Shown: positions 1 to 8,714 of the stretch, one piece after another
Layout: each line of letters begins with the position of its first letter
How positions within the stretch are numbered: the first letter of the stretch is position 1
The notes under the pieces: generated by a model
What the model was told of the DNA's origin: nothing
Database searches by the model: none
The model's input: only the letters and a program-made list of their open reading frames with translations
Source of the DNA: Pantanalinema sp. GBBB05
Lineage (GTDB): Bacteria; Cyanobacteriota; Cyanobacteriia; Leptolyngbyales; Leptolyngbyaceae
Length of the DNA: 64,000 bases
Reading direction: 5' to 3'
NCBI GenBank assembly: GCA_016743235.1
Contig: VRZD01000015.1
Coordinates: 90,864-154,863 of the forward strand
Program-made: the position numbers and the translations under genes

Positions 1-3000
1 GTTCATAACCTTGAAACGCAGAACCAAACAAATCATTAGAACTAGGTTGAGATTCAATCTCAATTTGATTGCTGGGAGTGACCGAAGCTTCAAAAATGGA
101 TGGATCTGGATTGGGCTGTGCTTGCAATCTTGCCGAAGGATCAACTTGAGTTGCAAAACTATCCGGTAGACTGCCAGAAGAACCAGTTACCGATTCGCGG
201 CGGATAACTTGGTTTGGAGGATGATTTGCAGGGTCAGGGAAAGCCCTAGAACTATCTGAAGGATGTAATTGAGCCTCTGCTGCAGGTATAGCTTGAGTAT
301 TCTGGATGCCAGAATCACCTTGGCGTTGAATTTGAAGATTTGATTGAGATGGGGCTTGAATACACTGAGTGTCAGGATGATCTTGAGACTGAAACTGCTT
401 CTCTGATTGGGATACGGCTTGAGCCGCTTCGGCAGAATTAGGTTGAAGTTGGATTTGCGAATCTAACTTAGATGTATCTTGAATTACAGGGTTGATTAGG
501 GAATTAATTGAACTCTCTGATTGAGAGAGAGTTTGAGCCACTTCAGCAGAATTAAGTTGAGGTTGGCTCTGGAGATCTGATTGAGATACAGCCTGAGCCG
601 CCTCGGCAGCATTAGGTTGAGACTGAATCCAACTACTTGGTTCAGAAGTAGCTGTACCTTGAATAACTTCAGCAGAATTAGGTTGAGGGTAAACCTGGGA
701 ATCTAATTTAGGTGCATCTTGACTGGCAGGACTGATTAAAGAATTGACCTGACTTTCAGATTGAGATACAGCTTGGGTAGTTTCAGTAAAATCAACTTGA
801 GCTTGAATTTGAGAATCTGATTGGGATGCAGCTTGAATAGCTTCAGTAGAATTAACCTGAGGTTGAATCTGGGAATCTAACTGAGATGCGTTCTGAATAT
901 CAGAACTGATCAACGAATTTATCTGATTCTCCGATCGCGATATAGATTGAATAGCTTCAGTAGAATTAACCTGAGGTTGAATCTGGGAATCTAACTGAGA
1001 TGCGTTCTGAATATCAGAACTGATCAACGAATTTATCTGGTTCTCCGATCGAGATGTAGTTTGATTAGTTTCGTTAAAAGCAATTTGAGGTTGAATCTGG
1101 GAATCTAACTGAGATGTAGCTTGAACATTTAGATTGAAAGAATTACTCAAAGAATTAGACTGAATAGCTTCAAACGAAGCTATTTGAGGCTGAACCTGCT
1201 TCTCTGATTGCGATATAGATTGAATCGGTTCAGCAGAATTAATTTGAGGTTGAATCTGGGGATCTAACTGAGATATAGACTGAACAGCTCGATCACCAGA
1301 ATTGCTCAAAGAATTAGGTTGAACAACTTCAGTAGAATTAACTTGAGGCTGGATCTGATAGTCTGATTGAGATACAGATTGAATCGGTTCAGTAGAATTA
1401 ATTTGAGATTGAATCTGGGGATCTAACTGAGATGTGTTTTGAATATCAGAATGAATCTGATTCTCCGATCGAGATACAGTTGGAGCAGCTTCAGTAAAGT
1501 CAATCTGAGGCTGAATCTGAGTATCGAGTTGAGATACTGCTTGAGTCGCTTCGGCAGCATTAGCTTGAGACTGAATCCAAGGATTTGGCTCAGAAGTAGC
1601 TTGAAGATTTTGAAGGTCAGAATTTACCTGAGACTGATTCTCTGATTGGGATAAAACTTCAATATCCTGAACAACCTCACTAACAGTTGACGCTGCTGGT
1701 TGAACTGGAATTGGAGTAGATTCAGGATTTTGCTCAGAATTTTGAATCGAGTCAGCCGTTGCTTCGGCAGGAAACTGCAATGAGAGCGGAGTAGATAATC
1801 CAGACTGAGATTTGGGTTGCAGATTTAAACTAGATTGTCTAGGATTTGTTGATTGAGTGTTAGGCGGCGACTCTAAGACAATTGATGGCTCAGATGATTG
1901 TTCAGATAATTGTTCAGATTGAATTTGAGCGTCAGGAAGCTGTATTTCAATGGCAGGTTGAATTTGAAAACTAGTTTGCTGTTCAGATTGAACTTGAGTG
2001 TCAGGAAACTGGGTTTCGACGGCAGGCTGAATTTGGAAACCAGTTTGAGATTCTAAAGAAACTTGTTCTGTAGAAGTAATTTGAGCTTGATCACTAATTG
2101 GAGCTGACTCGAACTCTGACGCTTGAGAATGAATCTGAGTTGATGCATTAATTAATTCAATTGAACCACCAGGAGATTGTGACTCTGACTGAGTTTGGAG
2201 ATGAATGGATGGTTTAGAACCTGTTGTTGTAACCCTATCTGATGGCAGTGAAGCATCACTTTGCACCCCAGGTTTAATTCCAGCTTCAGAATTAGGTTGA
2301 GGTTGAATACGAGCTTGATTCTGTTGCTCGATGGGAGAAGCGATAGGATCAGCAGTGAGTTGGGTTGGAATCTCGATCGAATTTTGTAGAGCTGATTCCG
2401 CTCCGGTAGAGGCTGGTTCAGCTGTCCTCTGAATCTGAGAAGCGCTCGGTGAGTGAGATTGAGCTTCAGCATTATGAAATGGAATGCCAGAACTCACAGT
2501 ACGTTCGGAACCTATTTCACTTCTTTGCTGAGCCTGAATAACCTCTGATTGAGCCCCTTCTACTGTCTGTTGAAGCTGGGTATTAGAACTAGAAGGAACT
2601 TCTGTTTTCGGTTCTGATAAGGGCTGGTTGATAACATTGTCTTGAGGATAAACTGGCGGGATATCAACCGACTGAGGTTGACTGTAAGCACCCGATCGCG
2701 CTTCACCTGGCTGTTGCTCAATGCTCTGCGCCTGGATAACTTCAGACTGCGATGAGATCGCATTACCAAAATGACTATGATCAACCTGGTTCGTGGCTGG
2801 AGGCACTAGTAAATCCTGATTGTTGCCAGATTCTACATGGCGTTGCAAGCCCGAATTCTGCTGACTCGATATTGGAGTTGTAGGTGAACTGGTTGTTGAT
2901 TGGGTGGGAGAGGTAAATACAACTTGATCTCTGGAAGGATTTTGGTCTGAAGCAGCGTTAAAGCTTGGTTGTTGAACTTGAGTTGGTTCTGATTTAGGTT

Positions 3001-3598
3001 GTTCTGCCGCAGCGTCTAGCTGCTGATCTTGATTAGGTTCAGCCTGTTGCCGCTGAAGTGATTTAGTCTGATGCGGCGTTGTTTCTAATTCAACTGCTGC
3101 TGTAGCTAATTCAGTCTTGGCTGAGTCTGGCTGTAAATTAAGGTTCAGCTCAGGTTCGGCTGGTCGCTGTTCAGGCGACGTCAATTCTAATGATTGCTCT
3201 GGCTGAGATTGGCGTGATTCGGTTGCAGCTTCTGGCTTGATCGTCAGCGATCGCAGAGCTGCTTTATTCTCAGAAGTCTTAACCTCCGATGGTTGACGCT
3301 GTATGGCTTCCGGGAGCGAGTCTATCCCTATCGGCAATGCTGATGCGCCAAATGCTTCCGTAGCAAAAAAAGGAGAGTCAAGAAATGGATTATCTAAAAA
3401 GTCAGCCTGAATCACATCAGGTTGAAAAATGGAGAGGTCAAGCACCGAAAGCGATCGCGCTCCCAAGGGCACAAGAAACTGCCGATTAATACCCAACGGT
3501 TGAGCCGGTTGCAGTGGGTGTTTCAACCCCAAAGGCTCATCGGGTAGTGGGCTCTCTGGGTCAGTATGATTGGCAGACGATAGCGGACGATCAACCAT
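1..3598 (-). CDS. Giant Gln/Ser-rich repetitive eCIS-operon protein (partial, C-terminus beyond left edge)
   Basis: An uninterrupted minus-strand frame starts at the ATG 3598-3596 and stays open for 1199 codons to the window edge; I checked every codon and found no stop. The ATG overlaps the stop of the upstream gp19-like gene in a TAATG arrangement, so the two are probably translationally coupled and this is a member of the sheath/tube operon. The first ~130 residues are mixed sequence (MVDRPLSSANHTDPESP...). The rest is dominated by Gln, Ser, Asn, Pro and Glu, with degenerate repeats built on SQLDSQIQPQ, NSTEAIQSIS and RSENQINSLI. Two near-identical 38-residue copies lie at about 841-1068. 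No Cys-rich, hydrophobic or coiled-coil segment is evident. Several LQR/IQR tripeptides (IQRQPSE, LQRHVES, IQRTAEP) resemble those in the eCIS cargo proteins of this window. I do not recognise a family. A structural filament, an unfolded tether or a cargo with its catalytic domain off the edge are all possible. The reading frame is certain; the role is not. Confidence 0.85.
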   Translation of the reverse strand, partial: MVDRPLSSANHTDPESPLPDEPLGLKHPLQPAQPLGINRQFLVPLGARSLSVLDLSIFQPDVIQADFLDNPFLDSPFFATEAFGASALPIGIDSLPEAIQRQPSEVKTSENKAALRSLTIKPEAATESRQSQPEQSLELTSPEQRPAEPELNLNLQPDSAKTELATAAVELETTPHQTKSLQRQQAEPNQDQQLDAAAEQPKSEPTQVQQPSFNAASDQNPSRDQVVFTSPTQSTTSSPTTPISSQQNSGLQRHVESGNNQDLLVPPATNQVDHSHFGNAISSQSEVIQAQSIEQQPGEARSGAYSQPQSVDIPPVYPQDNVINQPLSEPKTEVPSSSNTQLQQTVEGAQSEVIQAQQRSEIGSERTVSSGIPFHNAEAQSHSPSASQIQRTAEPASTGAESALQNSIEIPTQLTADPIASPIEQQNQARIQPQPNSEAGIKPGVQSDASLPSDRVTTTGSKPSIHLQTQSESQSPGGSIELINASTQIHSQASEFESAPISDQAQITSTEQVSLESQTGFQIQPAVETQFPDTQVQSEQQTSFQIQPAIEIQLPDAQIQSEQLSEQSSEPSIVLESPPNTQSTNPRQSSLNLQPKSQSGLSTPLSLQFPAEATADSIQNSEQNPESTPIPVQPAASTVSEVVQDIEVLSQSENQSQVNSDLQNLQATSEPNPWIQSQANAAEATQAVSQLDTQIQPQIDFTEAAPTVSRSENQIHSDIQNTSQLDPQIQSQINSTEPIQSVSQSDYQIQPQVNSTEVVQPNSLSNSGDRAVQSISQLDPQIQPQINSAEPIQSISQSEKQVQPQIASFEAIQSNSLSNSFNLNVQATSQLDSQIQPQIAFNETNQTTSRSENQINSLISSDIQNASQLDSQIQPQVNSTEAIQSISRSENQINSLISSDIQNASQLDSQIQPQVNSTEAIQAASQSDSQIQAQVDFTETTQAVSQSESQVNSLISPASQDAPKLDSQVYPQPNSAEVIQGTATSEPSSWIQSQPNAAEAAQAVSQSDLQSQPQLNSAEVAQTLSQSESSINSLINPVIQDTSKLDSQIQLQPNSAEAAQAVSQSEKQFQSQDHPDTQCIQAPSQSNLQIQRQGDSGIQNTQAIPAAEAQLHPSDSSRAFPDPANHPPNQVIRRESVTGSSGSLPDSFATQVDPSARLQAQPNPDPSIFEASVTPSNQIEIESQPSSNDLFGSAFQGYE
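841..1068 (-). repeat. 114-bp in-frame tandem duplication inside the Q/S-rich gene
   Basis: Two almost identical 114-bp units sit head to tail (for example GGGAATCTAACTGAGATGCG starts at 871 and again at 985). 114 bp is 38 codons, so the frame is kept. More diverged units of the same type extend on both sides through roughly 360-2340. The near identity suggests recent expansion. Confidence 0.85.
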
Positions 3599-4125
3599 TA
3601 TTCACTACCAAAATAGCCATTTTGCCGGGTACCCAATGCCGTTGCCGAAGCTGTTCCCGACTTCGCGACCACTTTCATCCCTTCATAAATTAGCGTTAAT
3701 TCTTCAATCGCGACACTAGAGGCATCTGCTGTCAGTGATGGAGCTTTCCAGCCAACTGGAATCGCTCCAATCAGCGTCCAGCATTGCATTGTTTCACCCG
3801 CTTGGTTAAACACCAGGATATTCACATTCCGCCGCTCGATCGCTTTTTGCGAATCTGTCTTCATCACCTGGCTAGCCCAATTCCAGAATACGAGGTCATC
3901 CGTTAACCCCCGCTTCAGGGTCACTTCCGAGAAGTCTGGTTGCCCTAATAAAATCCGCTTTTGGTCATTTACCCCCCCTTCATGAAAGGACTCGTATTTA
4001 ATCGTGACTCCCAACCCCTGGCATTCGGTAAAGGATGCAGAAATCGTTGAAGTCTCTAGCCCAACGTAAAAGCGATTCGTCGTCACATAATTGAGACCAA
4101 AGGTTTCGTTGCCGTTACTCGCCAT
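3598..4125 (-). CDS. eCIS gp19-like tail tube protein (Cis5/tube-initiator type)
   Basis: A 175-residue protein of the T4 gp19-like family that forms the inner tube or tube-baseplate adaptor of contractile injection systems. The family pattern is visible: an N-terminal strand (NRFYVGLETSTISASFTECQ), then the GVND...KRILLGQPDFSEVTLKRGL segment, FWNWA and a C-terminal beta strand block ending in IEELTLIYEGM. It is shorter in its loop than the two main-tube genes upstream and closer to the 4789-5295 paralogue, as expected for adaptor rings. The start is an ATG overlapping the previous stop (TAATG), and its own stop overlaps the next ATG in the same way. It probably joins tube to baseplate; which ring it forms is inferred from order only. 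Confidence 0.85.
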   Translation of the reverse strand: MASNGNETFGLNYVTTNRFYVGLETSTISASFTECQGLGVTIKYESFHEGGVNDQKRILLGQPDFSEVTLKRGLTDDLVFWNWASQVMKTDSQKAIERRNVNILVFNQAGETMQCWTLIGAIPVGWKAPSLTADASSVAIEELTLIYEGMKVVAKSGTASATALGTRQNGYFGSE

Positions 4126-4307
4126 TAGCCGCGCCTCCCATAGCCTTGTTGACGCTCCCGTTGCTGTTTCAGATCATGCCGCAGCAATTCATATACACGA
4201 TCGCTAATTTTTTCGATCAACGCCGTATCCGCCAAAATCTGCTTTAACAGTTTTGGCGGAATGTCTTCAGGATTTAGATTTAAAAGATGTAGATCAAAGT
4301 TGGGCAT
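4125..4307 (-). CDS. Small eCIS-associated basic protein
   Basis: A 60-residue protein (MPNFDLHLLNLNPEDIPPKL...) with a helical middle and a strongly basic, Arg/Gln-rich tail (LKQQRERQQGYGRRG). The position between the tail-assembly-chaperone-like gene and the gp19-like adaptor gene, with a TAATG overlap into the latter, marks it as a true operon member. Small proteins occur at this place in other eCIS loci, but I cannot assign a named family with certainty. A role in assembly or tube capping is only a guess. Confidence 0.7.
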   Translation of the reverse strand: MPNFDLHLLNLNPEDIPPKLLKQILADTALIEKISDRVYELLRHDLKQQRERQQGYGRRG

Positions 4308-4318
4308 TAGAAGTGATT

Positions 4319-4378
4319 AAAAATTGAATTTTTTATGCTCGGATCGTTCTAGTTAATTCATCTTGCTAACTTAGCAAG
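4319..4378. other. Hairpins in the gap between small eCIS genes
   Basis: The 171-bp gap 4308-4478 contains a near-perfect inverted repeat (CTTGCTAA at 4362-4369 and TTAGCAAG at 4371-4378) and an AT-rich self-complementary stretch around 4319-4334. No U-tract follows the stem in the direction of transcription, so it is not a standard terminator. It may act in mRNA processing or attenuation within the operon. Confidence 0.4.
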
Positions 4379-4478
4379 AGGGATCGCTATGATCCAAATC
4401 GATCATCTTATCTAGCGCATTTCACCTTAGTGCTGCACTATAGCAGGGTAAAGTCAAATTTTGCGCTATAAAACCCTC

Positions 4479-4799
4479 TTACTGATTCTGATTGGCTAAC
4501 TTAGTCGAGCCTTCCTCCAGGTCATTAATCTGGCGATAAAACTTTTGCAAATAATTTAGATCGCAGGCAAACAACCCCTCAATTACCATCGGTGACACTT
4601 CATCTAAAGCTCCCAATTTGGTGATCACTCGCGATAAAATAATCACCGTTGCATAAGCAGGGTTAGACTTCACGCGCGGATCGCGGAGGGGGACAATCTC
4701 ATCGATCGCTCGTGACAATCGCATTACGCCTTTACGATGTAAGTTGCCATCTGCGTCCAAATAGCCCTTAGGTAACTCAAACTCAAACTCAGTTTGCAT
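4479..4799 (-). CDS. eCIS/phage tail assembly chaperone-like protein
   Basis: A 106-residue protein that resembles the phage tail assembly protein family found next to tube genes in contractile systems: MQTEFEFELPKGYLDADGNL, then HRKGVMRLSRAIDEI, PLRDPRVKSNPAYATVI and the end VIEGLFACDLNYLQKFY. I chose ATG 4799 because it fits the family N-terminus; an in-frame TTG lies at 4811. The start lies 11 bp inside the 3' end of the preceding gp19-like gene, so the two are tightly coupled. It probably acts during tube polymerisation and is absent from the finished particle (family knowledge). Confidence 0.75.
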   Translation of the reverse strand: MQTEFEFELPKGYLDADGNLHRKGVMRLSRAIDEIVPLRDPRVKSNPAYATVIILSRVITKLGALDEVSPMVIEGLFACDLNYLQKFYRQINDLEEGSTKLANQNQ

Positions 4800-5295
4800 T
4801 CGTTGACACAACGTTAATTCGTTTTAGTTCCTCGATCGTAACTTCAATCTCCTCAATTTCAAAATCACCGCCAGTGACATTGACATCCGAAATCGAGTAT
4901 CCGGTCACCCAAGCTCGTTTAAACTCAAACCGAAACTGTTCCTCAGCCGCCTGATTGTAAATTACCAACGATCCGTCTCGACGTTGAGTTGACCAATTCC
5001 CAGATTCAGTTGCACTGAGCCAGTCCCAAAATACGGTTGAACAGGTCAACCCTCGCCGCAGAGTGATGTTGGAGTAGGAGATACTTCCAGGAATTTTTGT
5101 AGTAATCAGGCGTCCAGCTGATTGACCGGTTTTACCCCACTTTTGGGGAGTCGCTTCGGCAATCTGAATCACCTCTTGCGTGGCTTTGAAGCCACTACAT
5201 TCCATGAAATACCCATCCACTGAATCCTTACTTCCATCTAGGGTAAGTTCTAGATAGAAGCGGGCTTTGGTGAGAATTTCAGGATAATCAGTCAT
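4789..5295 (-). CDS. eCIS gp19-like tail tube/adaptor protein
   Basis: A 168-residue T4 gp19-like protein. It shows the family layout: N-terminal beta hairpin (ARFYLELTLDGSKDSVDGYF), MECSGFKA, the central TTKIPGSISYSNITLRRGLT block, the VFWDWL helix, GSLVIYNQA and a terminal strand pair (FEIEEIEVTIEELKRI). It is more similar to the 3598-4125 product than to the two main-tube genes, which suggests an adaptor ring near the baseplate. It lies 21 bp downstream of the next tube gene in a continuous minus-strand operon. It has no obvious Shine-Dalgarno, so it may depend on coupling. Confidence 0.85.
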   Translation of the reverse strand: MTDYPEILTKARFYLELTLDGSKDSVDGYFMECSGFKATQEVIQIAEATPQKWGKTGQSAGRLITTKIPGSISYSNITLRRGLTCSTVFWDWLSATESGNWSTQRRDGSLVIYNQAAEEQFRFEFKRAWVTGYSISDVNVTGGDFEIEEIEVTIEELKRINVVSTNAN

Positions 5296-5316
5296 GAGGT
5301 GGAATTCGGAACTTGA

Positions 5317-5808
5317 TTAAGCGGCACGAACAACTTTCGTAAATCCTAGCTGTAACGTATCTACAGCAATTTCACCGGCTTTGTCAGGCGACAGATCTCC
5401 CCCAGCCTGGCTGATATCACACGGAAATAAATCGGTAAAGTTAAACCGCATTCCTTCCGCTCCATCCCCGTCATACACGACTAGTGAGCCAGTCTTACGG
5501 TTCGATCGCCCTTTAGTTTCGCCACCCGCATAGGATTCAGCATGACATTGGATATACCAATCCTCTAGCTTTTTCTGTGGTCCTTCATTCCCAGCAACGT
5601 AAGTGAGGGTAATGGTGGAATTATATTTAACTCCCCCAATCACCGACTGGGTTTGAGTTTTGCCACCTTTTGTCACTCCAATCGGGGCATCACCACCCGC
5701 TACCGTTAGCTCAATTTCGGGACCTGACACTTTCTGCACTAACAAATCAGTAATTCCATCAATTTCAAAGTAAAATTTGGCATTAGTCAAATATTCAACA
5801 TCTGGCAT
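5317..5808 (-). CDS. eCIS inner tube protein (Cis1-like, gp19 family)
   Basis: A 163-residue tube subunit of the T4 gp19/Hcp-like fold. Typical features are NAKFYFEIDGITDLLVQKVSG, DAPIGVTKGGKTQTQ, LEDWY, KTGSLVVYDGDG and FTDLFPCDI. A good ribosome-binding site (AGGAG, about 8 bp before the ATG at 5808) suggests strong expression, as expected for the main tube protein. It pairs with the next upstream tube gene (5899-6387); the two differ clearly in sequence and may form different tube sections or alternate. Assigned from family features and operon position. Confidence 0.88.
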   Translation of the reverse strand: MPDVEYLTNAKFYFEIDGITDLLVQKVSGPEIELTVAGGDAPIGVTKGGKTQTQSVIGGVKYNSTITLTYVAGNEGPQKKLEDWYIQCHAESYAGGETKGRSNRKTGSLVVYDGDGAEGMRFNFTDLFPCDISQAGGDLSPDKAGEIAVDTLQLGFTKVVRAA

Positions 5809-5898
5809 TTTTAGACTCCTACCTGATCATACTAAGACAACAGCAAACCTAGCAAATCCTGGTTTCTAGGCTGTGATACACGTTTCTAGCTACCCGTG

Positions 5899-6387
5899 CT
5901 ACACGGTGCGATTAAACTTTTCACACGTAATCGTGAAGGTTTCCTCTAGATAGGTATCTCCCGTCACATCAAAGTCTGCACACTTATATTTCGACGGCCA
6001 GGCATCAGTAAATTCCCACTTAGCCACTTCTTTGTCATCATTGTCATAAGCTGTAATTGAGCCAGTTTTTTTACTGCTGTAAAAACTGCTTTTGCCACCA
6101 TCAGAGGCCGGCAAACACTTTTCAAACCACTCATACATCTTTTTGCTGGCACTATTAGCGGTAGGGCTAGCAATACACACGCAATCAAACGAAAATAACC
6201 CTTCAAATCCCGATGAGTTAATTTGGCGAATTGACTTGCCGCCTTTGGTGCTGCCGATCGCAGCATCTTTGCCCTGTACCTTGGGTTTGTAATCCGCCAG
6301 TTTAACACTCTTGAACACTAATTCCGTCAGTCCATCAAACTCCAGATAAAAACTACTGGGAGCAATTGGTTTAGCGAGATCAGCCAT
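5899..6387 (-). CDS. eCIS inner tube protein (Cis1-like, gp19 family)
   Basis: A 162-residue gp19/Hcp-like tube subunit directly downstream of the sheath gene. Visible features: SSFYLEFDGLTELVFKSVKL, DAAIGSTKGGKSIRQ, MYEWFEKC, KTGSITAYDNDD and the end EETFTITCEKFNRTV. AAGGAA precedes the ATG at a normal distance. In AFP/PVC-type loci the main tube gene stands next to the sheath gene, so this and the 5317-5808 product are the likely major tube components. It carries four Cys residues. Confidence 0.88.
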   Translation of the reverse strand: MADLAKPIAPSSFYLEFDGLTELVFKSVKLADYKPKVQGKDAAIGSTKGGKSIRQINSSGFEGLFSFDCVCIASPTANSASKKMYEWFEKCLPASDGGKSSFYSSKKTGSITAYDNDDKEVAKWEFTDAWPSKYKCADFDVTGDTYLEETFTITCEKFNRTV

Positions 6388-6490
6388 AACTCAATTCCTT
6401 AACAACAGACACTATGCTTCGTAAATTTCATCCTTGCCATAGGAGCACAAAACCTTGTACCCCTATGACAAACCCTTAAACACTAGATCA

Positions 6491-8200
6491 CTACTGGTTC
6501 GGCGCCCATTGACTAATCCGGAAGATCACAAATTCCGCCGGACGGACTGGACACACACCGACTTCTACATACAATCGACCGAGCATCATCGTTTCATGGG
6601 TGTTTAACTCGGCATCACACTTGACATAAAACGCTTCTGACGGAGAGGCTCCAAACAATGCCCCTTCTCGCCAAAGTCGCTCTAGGAAGTTACTGACAGT
6701 CCGGCTAACACGAGCCCACAAATCCTGATCATTTGGTTCAAACACGACCCATTGGGTGCCAATTTCGATCGATTTTTCAATGTAACTAATCAACCGCCGC
6801 ACACTGATATACCGCCATTGCACGTTATCGGGTTCCACTAACGTCCGCGCCCCCCAGACCTTATAACCACGATTGTAGTTAGCAAAGTTGCGGATACAGT
6901 TAATGCCTACTGGGTTCAGCATTTCCTGCTCCCGCATATTCGTTTCGTAGGCTAACCCAATAACCCCGCGCGGCGTATCGTTCGCCGGAGCCTTGAAAAT
7001 GCCCCGAGTTTCATCGGTGCGGCACCAAATGCCCATCATATGCCCACAGGGAGGAACAAGGATGGGTCTACCACCATTCCGGGGATTAGCGACTTTAATC
7101 CAGGGATAGTACAGAGCGCCAAACATCGATCGACGATTGAATTCCCGCAACCAATTAAACACATCCTGCGGCTTTTGTTGATCGGGAGAAACGGCGCGAT
7201 TCTCATTTTTTCCGGGCTTCACAGGGGGTGCATCCAGTACAGCCATCCGATACGCTGGACCGGGGAACGAGTTTTCACACAGACTCAGCATCATTTCCAT
7301 CACGCCATGCACTTGATCCAGATCCATCAAGCCTTCTTCATAGACTCGCATCAGGTCAGGACAGGCAATCATGGCCACTTCATCTACTTCAAAAATGCCC
7401 TGCATCCCCGTTTTGTCATTGCGAGCCCCCTGAACATCGCGGGCTAAATGTTCTAAGCGAGCGATATAGGGCGGCGGAGCGATTTCGTAAGAGCCATTAG
7501 CCGGACGACGAGAAATGGGCTGCCCACTTTGAGAAATATTAGCAATTTCTACGTACTCAGAAGCTTCTAAGGCGGTTAAGACATAATCAGCAACAGCCGT
7601 TTCGACCTGAGGATTCATGGTCAGGTTGTCATACCGCTCCAAAACCTCATCCCCACTGCGAACAATCACCGTGAAGTATTCGCCCGTATTAATGGGGGGG
7701 TCTGTATCCTCGTCAGCATCTTCAGCCAGTGGCTTTGGCTCACCTTCTAAAATGGTGACAATAATCCGTCCATTGCTTGAGGGGAGGGCTGGGGCTTCGC
7801 CTGCCTCTGGCAGTTTGAGGCTGAATAATAACGAGGGTTTGCCACCGGGTGTAAACAGCCGGCTGCCCGTTTCCTCAGCCGAGGGAGCCGTAGAACCGGG
7901 GAGTTTAGTGCCGATACTAACGACCCAGCAGCGTCCACCGCCATTGAGGAACCAGCCTTGAACGGCAAAGGGGAGATAGGCATTGTAGTCGGTGTAGCCA
8001 TCAGAACCAGGCTTGGCAAACATTTCCAAATATTGGCTCCAATTGGTGACCAACATCGGCTTAAACAATTCCGCATCGCCCCGCACATCTTCGGTGAACC
8101 CAACAAACCCAGCCACACTTAAACTGACACCTTCAATCGGGCGACTCCCCCGGTCTACCTCTTCAACGTAGACACCCGGAGCAAAATAGTCTAGAGCCAT
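6491..8200 (-). CDS. eCIS contractile tail sheath protein (Cis2-like)
   Basis: A 569-residue contractile sheath subunit. The N-terminus (YFAPGVYVEEVDRGSRPIEG, then AGFVGFTEDVRGD) and the C-terminal segment (LIEKS-like SYIEKSIEIGTQWVVFEPND, VGVCPVRPAEFVIFRISQW) match the tail sheath family of AFP/PVC systems and phages. The middle (about residues 105-230) is a variable surface insertion. AAGGA lies nine bases before the ATG. It is the first gene of the minus-strand operon; only one sheath gene is present here, as in simpler eCIS, where AFP has three. Sheath contraction drives the inner tube outward (family knowledge). Confidence 0.95.
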   Translation of the reverse strand: MALDYFAPGVYVEEVDRGSRPIEGVSLSVAGFVGFTEDVRGDAELFKPMLVTNWSQYLEMFAKPGSDGYTDYNAYLPFAVQGWFLNGGGRCWVVSIGTKLPGSTAPSAEETGSRLFTPGGKPSLLFSLKLPEAGEAPALPSSNGRIIVTILEGEPKPLAEDADEDTDPPINTGEYFTVIVRSGDEVLERYDNLTMNPQVETAVADYVLTALEASEYVEIANISQSGQPISRRPANGSYEIAPPPYIARLEHLARDVQGARNDKTGMQGIFEVDEVAMIACPDLMRVYEEGLMDLDQVHGVMEMMLSLCENSFPGPAYRMAVLDAPPVKPGKNENRAVSPDQQKPQDVFNWLREFNRRSMFGALYYPWIKVANPRNGGRPILVPPCGHMMGIWCRTDETRGIFKAPANDTPRGVIGLAYETNMREQEMLNPVGINCIRNFANYNRGYKVWGARTLVEPDNVQWRYISVRRLISYIEKSIEIGTQWVVFEPNDQDLWARVSRTVSNFLERLWREGALFGASPSEAFYVKCDAELNTHETMMLGRLYVEVGVCPVRPAEFVIFRISQWAPNQ

Positions 8201-8714
8201 GAGTAACCGTCCTTTATGTAGAAATCAAAGCCTGGAACTGACGTAGTAGATCGCGAACTTTCGGGATTGAGCGATCGCTCTGTGAGATCGCCCAATGACG
8301 GCACCAATTAGACTGATCCGGAGTTGCCGCCTTACATTAAGTTAAGATTGTTCAGTTTTGAGGACTAATTCTTTCCAGATACCCCTCTAAAGGTAGTTGG
8401 CAGATGACGAGATTTTTTTAGTCGTTTCGATTTTGAAGTATGTCTAGGCTGGATACCAAGAATCATTCATATTTTTTATTTATTTCCGAAGAAATAAATT
8501 GATTCAGTTCTTATAACGTCATAACAATTCAAAGCAATGTATCAGAAAACATGAAACTGTAAATATATTTATCTGTTCATGTCATTTTTTGTGCAACCGT
8601 AAAAGTTGTTGCGGTGACGATCGTTGTTCCATCTTGTTAAGGAAAGCCAAATAACACGGGTTGGGCAACCGTTGTGGGCTAGATTGAGGGGATTGTTTAT
8701 CCTCTCTGTGTCCT
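8201..8714. promoter_or_regulatory. Divergent intergenic control region of the eCIS structural operons
   Basis: 514 bp separate the sheath gene (minus) from the Cis16-like gene (plus), so promoters for both must lie here or nearby. It is much more AT-rich than its flanks, especially 8400-8640. I see no confident -35/-10 pair. It contains one HIP1 site near 8270 and the hairpin listed separately. Confidence 0.55.
8478..8499 (-). other. UUCG-capped hairpin in the likely 5' leader of the sheath operon
   Basis: ATTTATTTC (8478-8486) and GAAATAAAT (8491-8499) form a perfect 9-bp stem. Read on the minus strand the loop is C(UUCG)G, a very stable tetraloop class. No U-tract follows on either strand, so it is not a terminator. 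It could stabilise or regulate a sheath-operon leader if transcription begins upstream of it. Confidence 0.45.

Noticed and set aside
1439..1645. Plus-strand frame rich in Arg/Leu/Ser opposite the Q/S-rich gene
   Set aside because: It is the antisense shadow of the repeat codons of the minus-strand gene.
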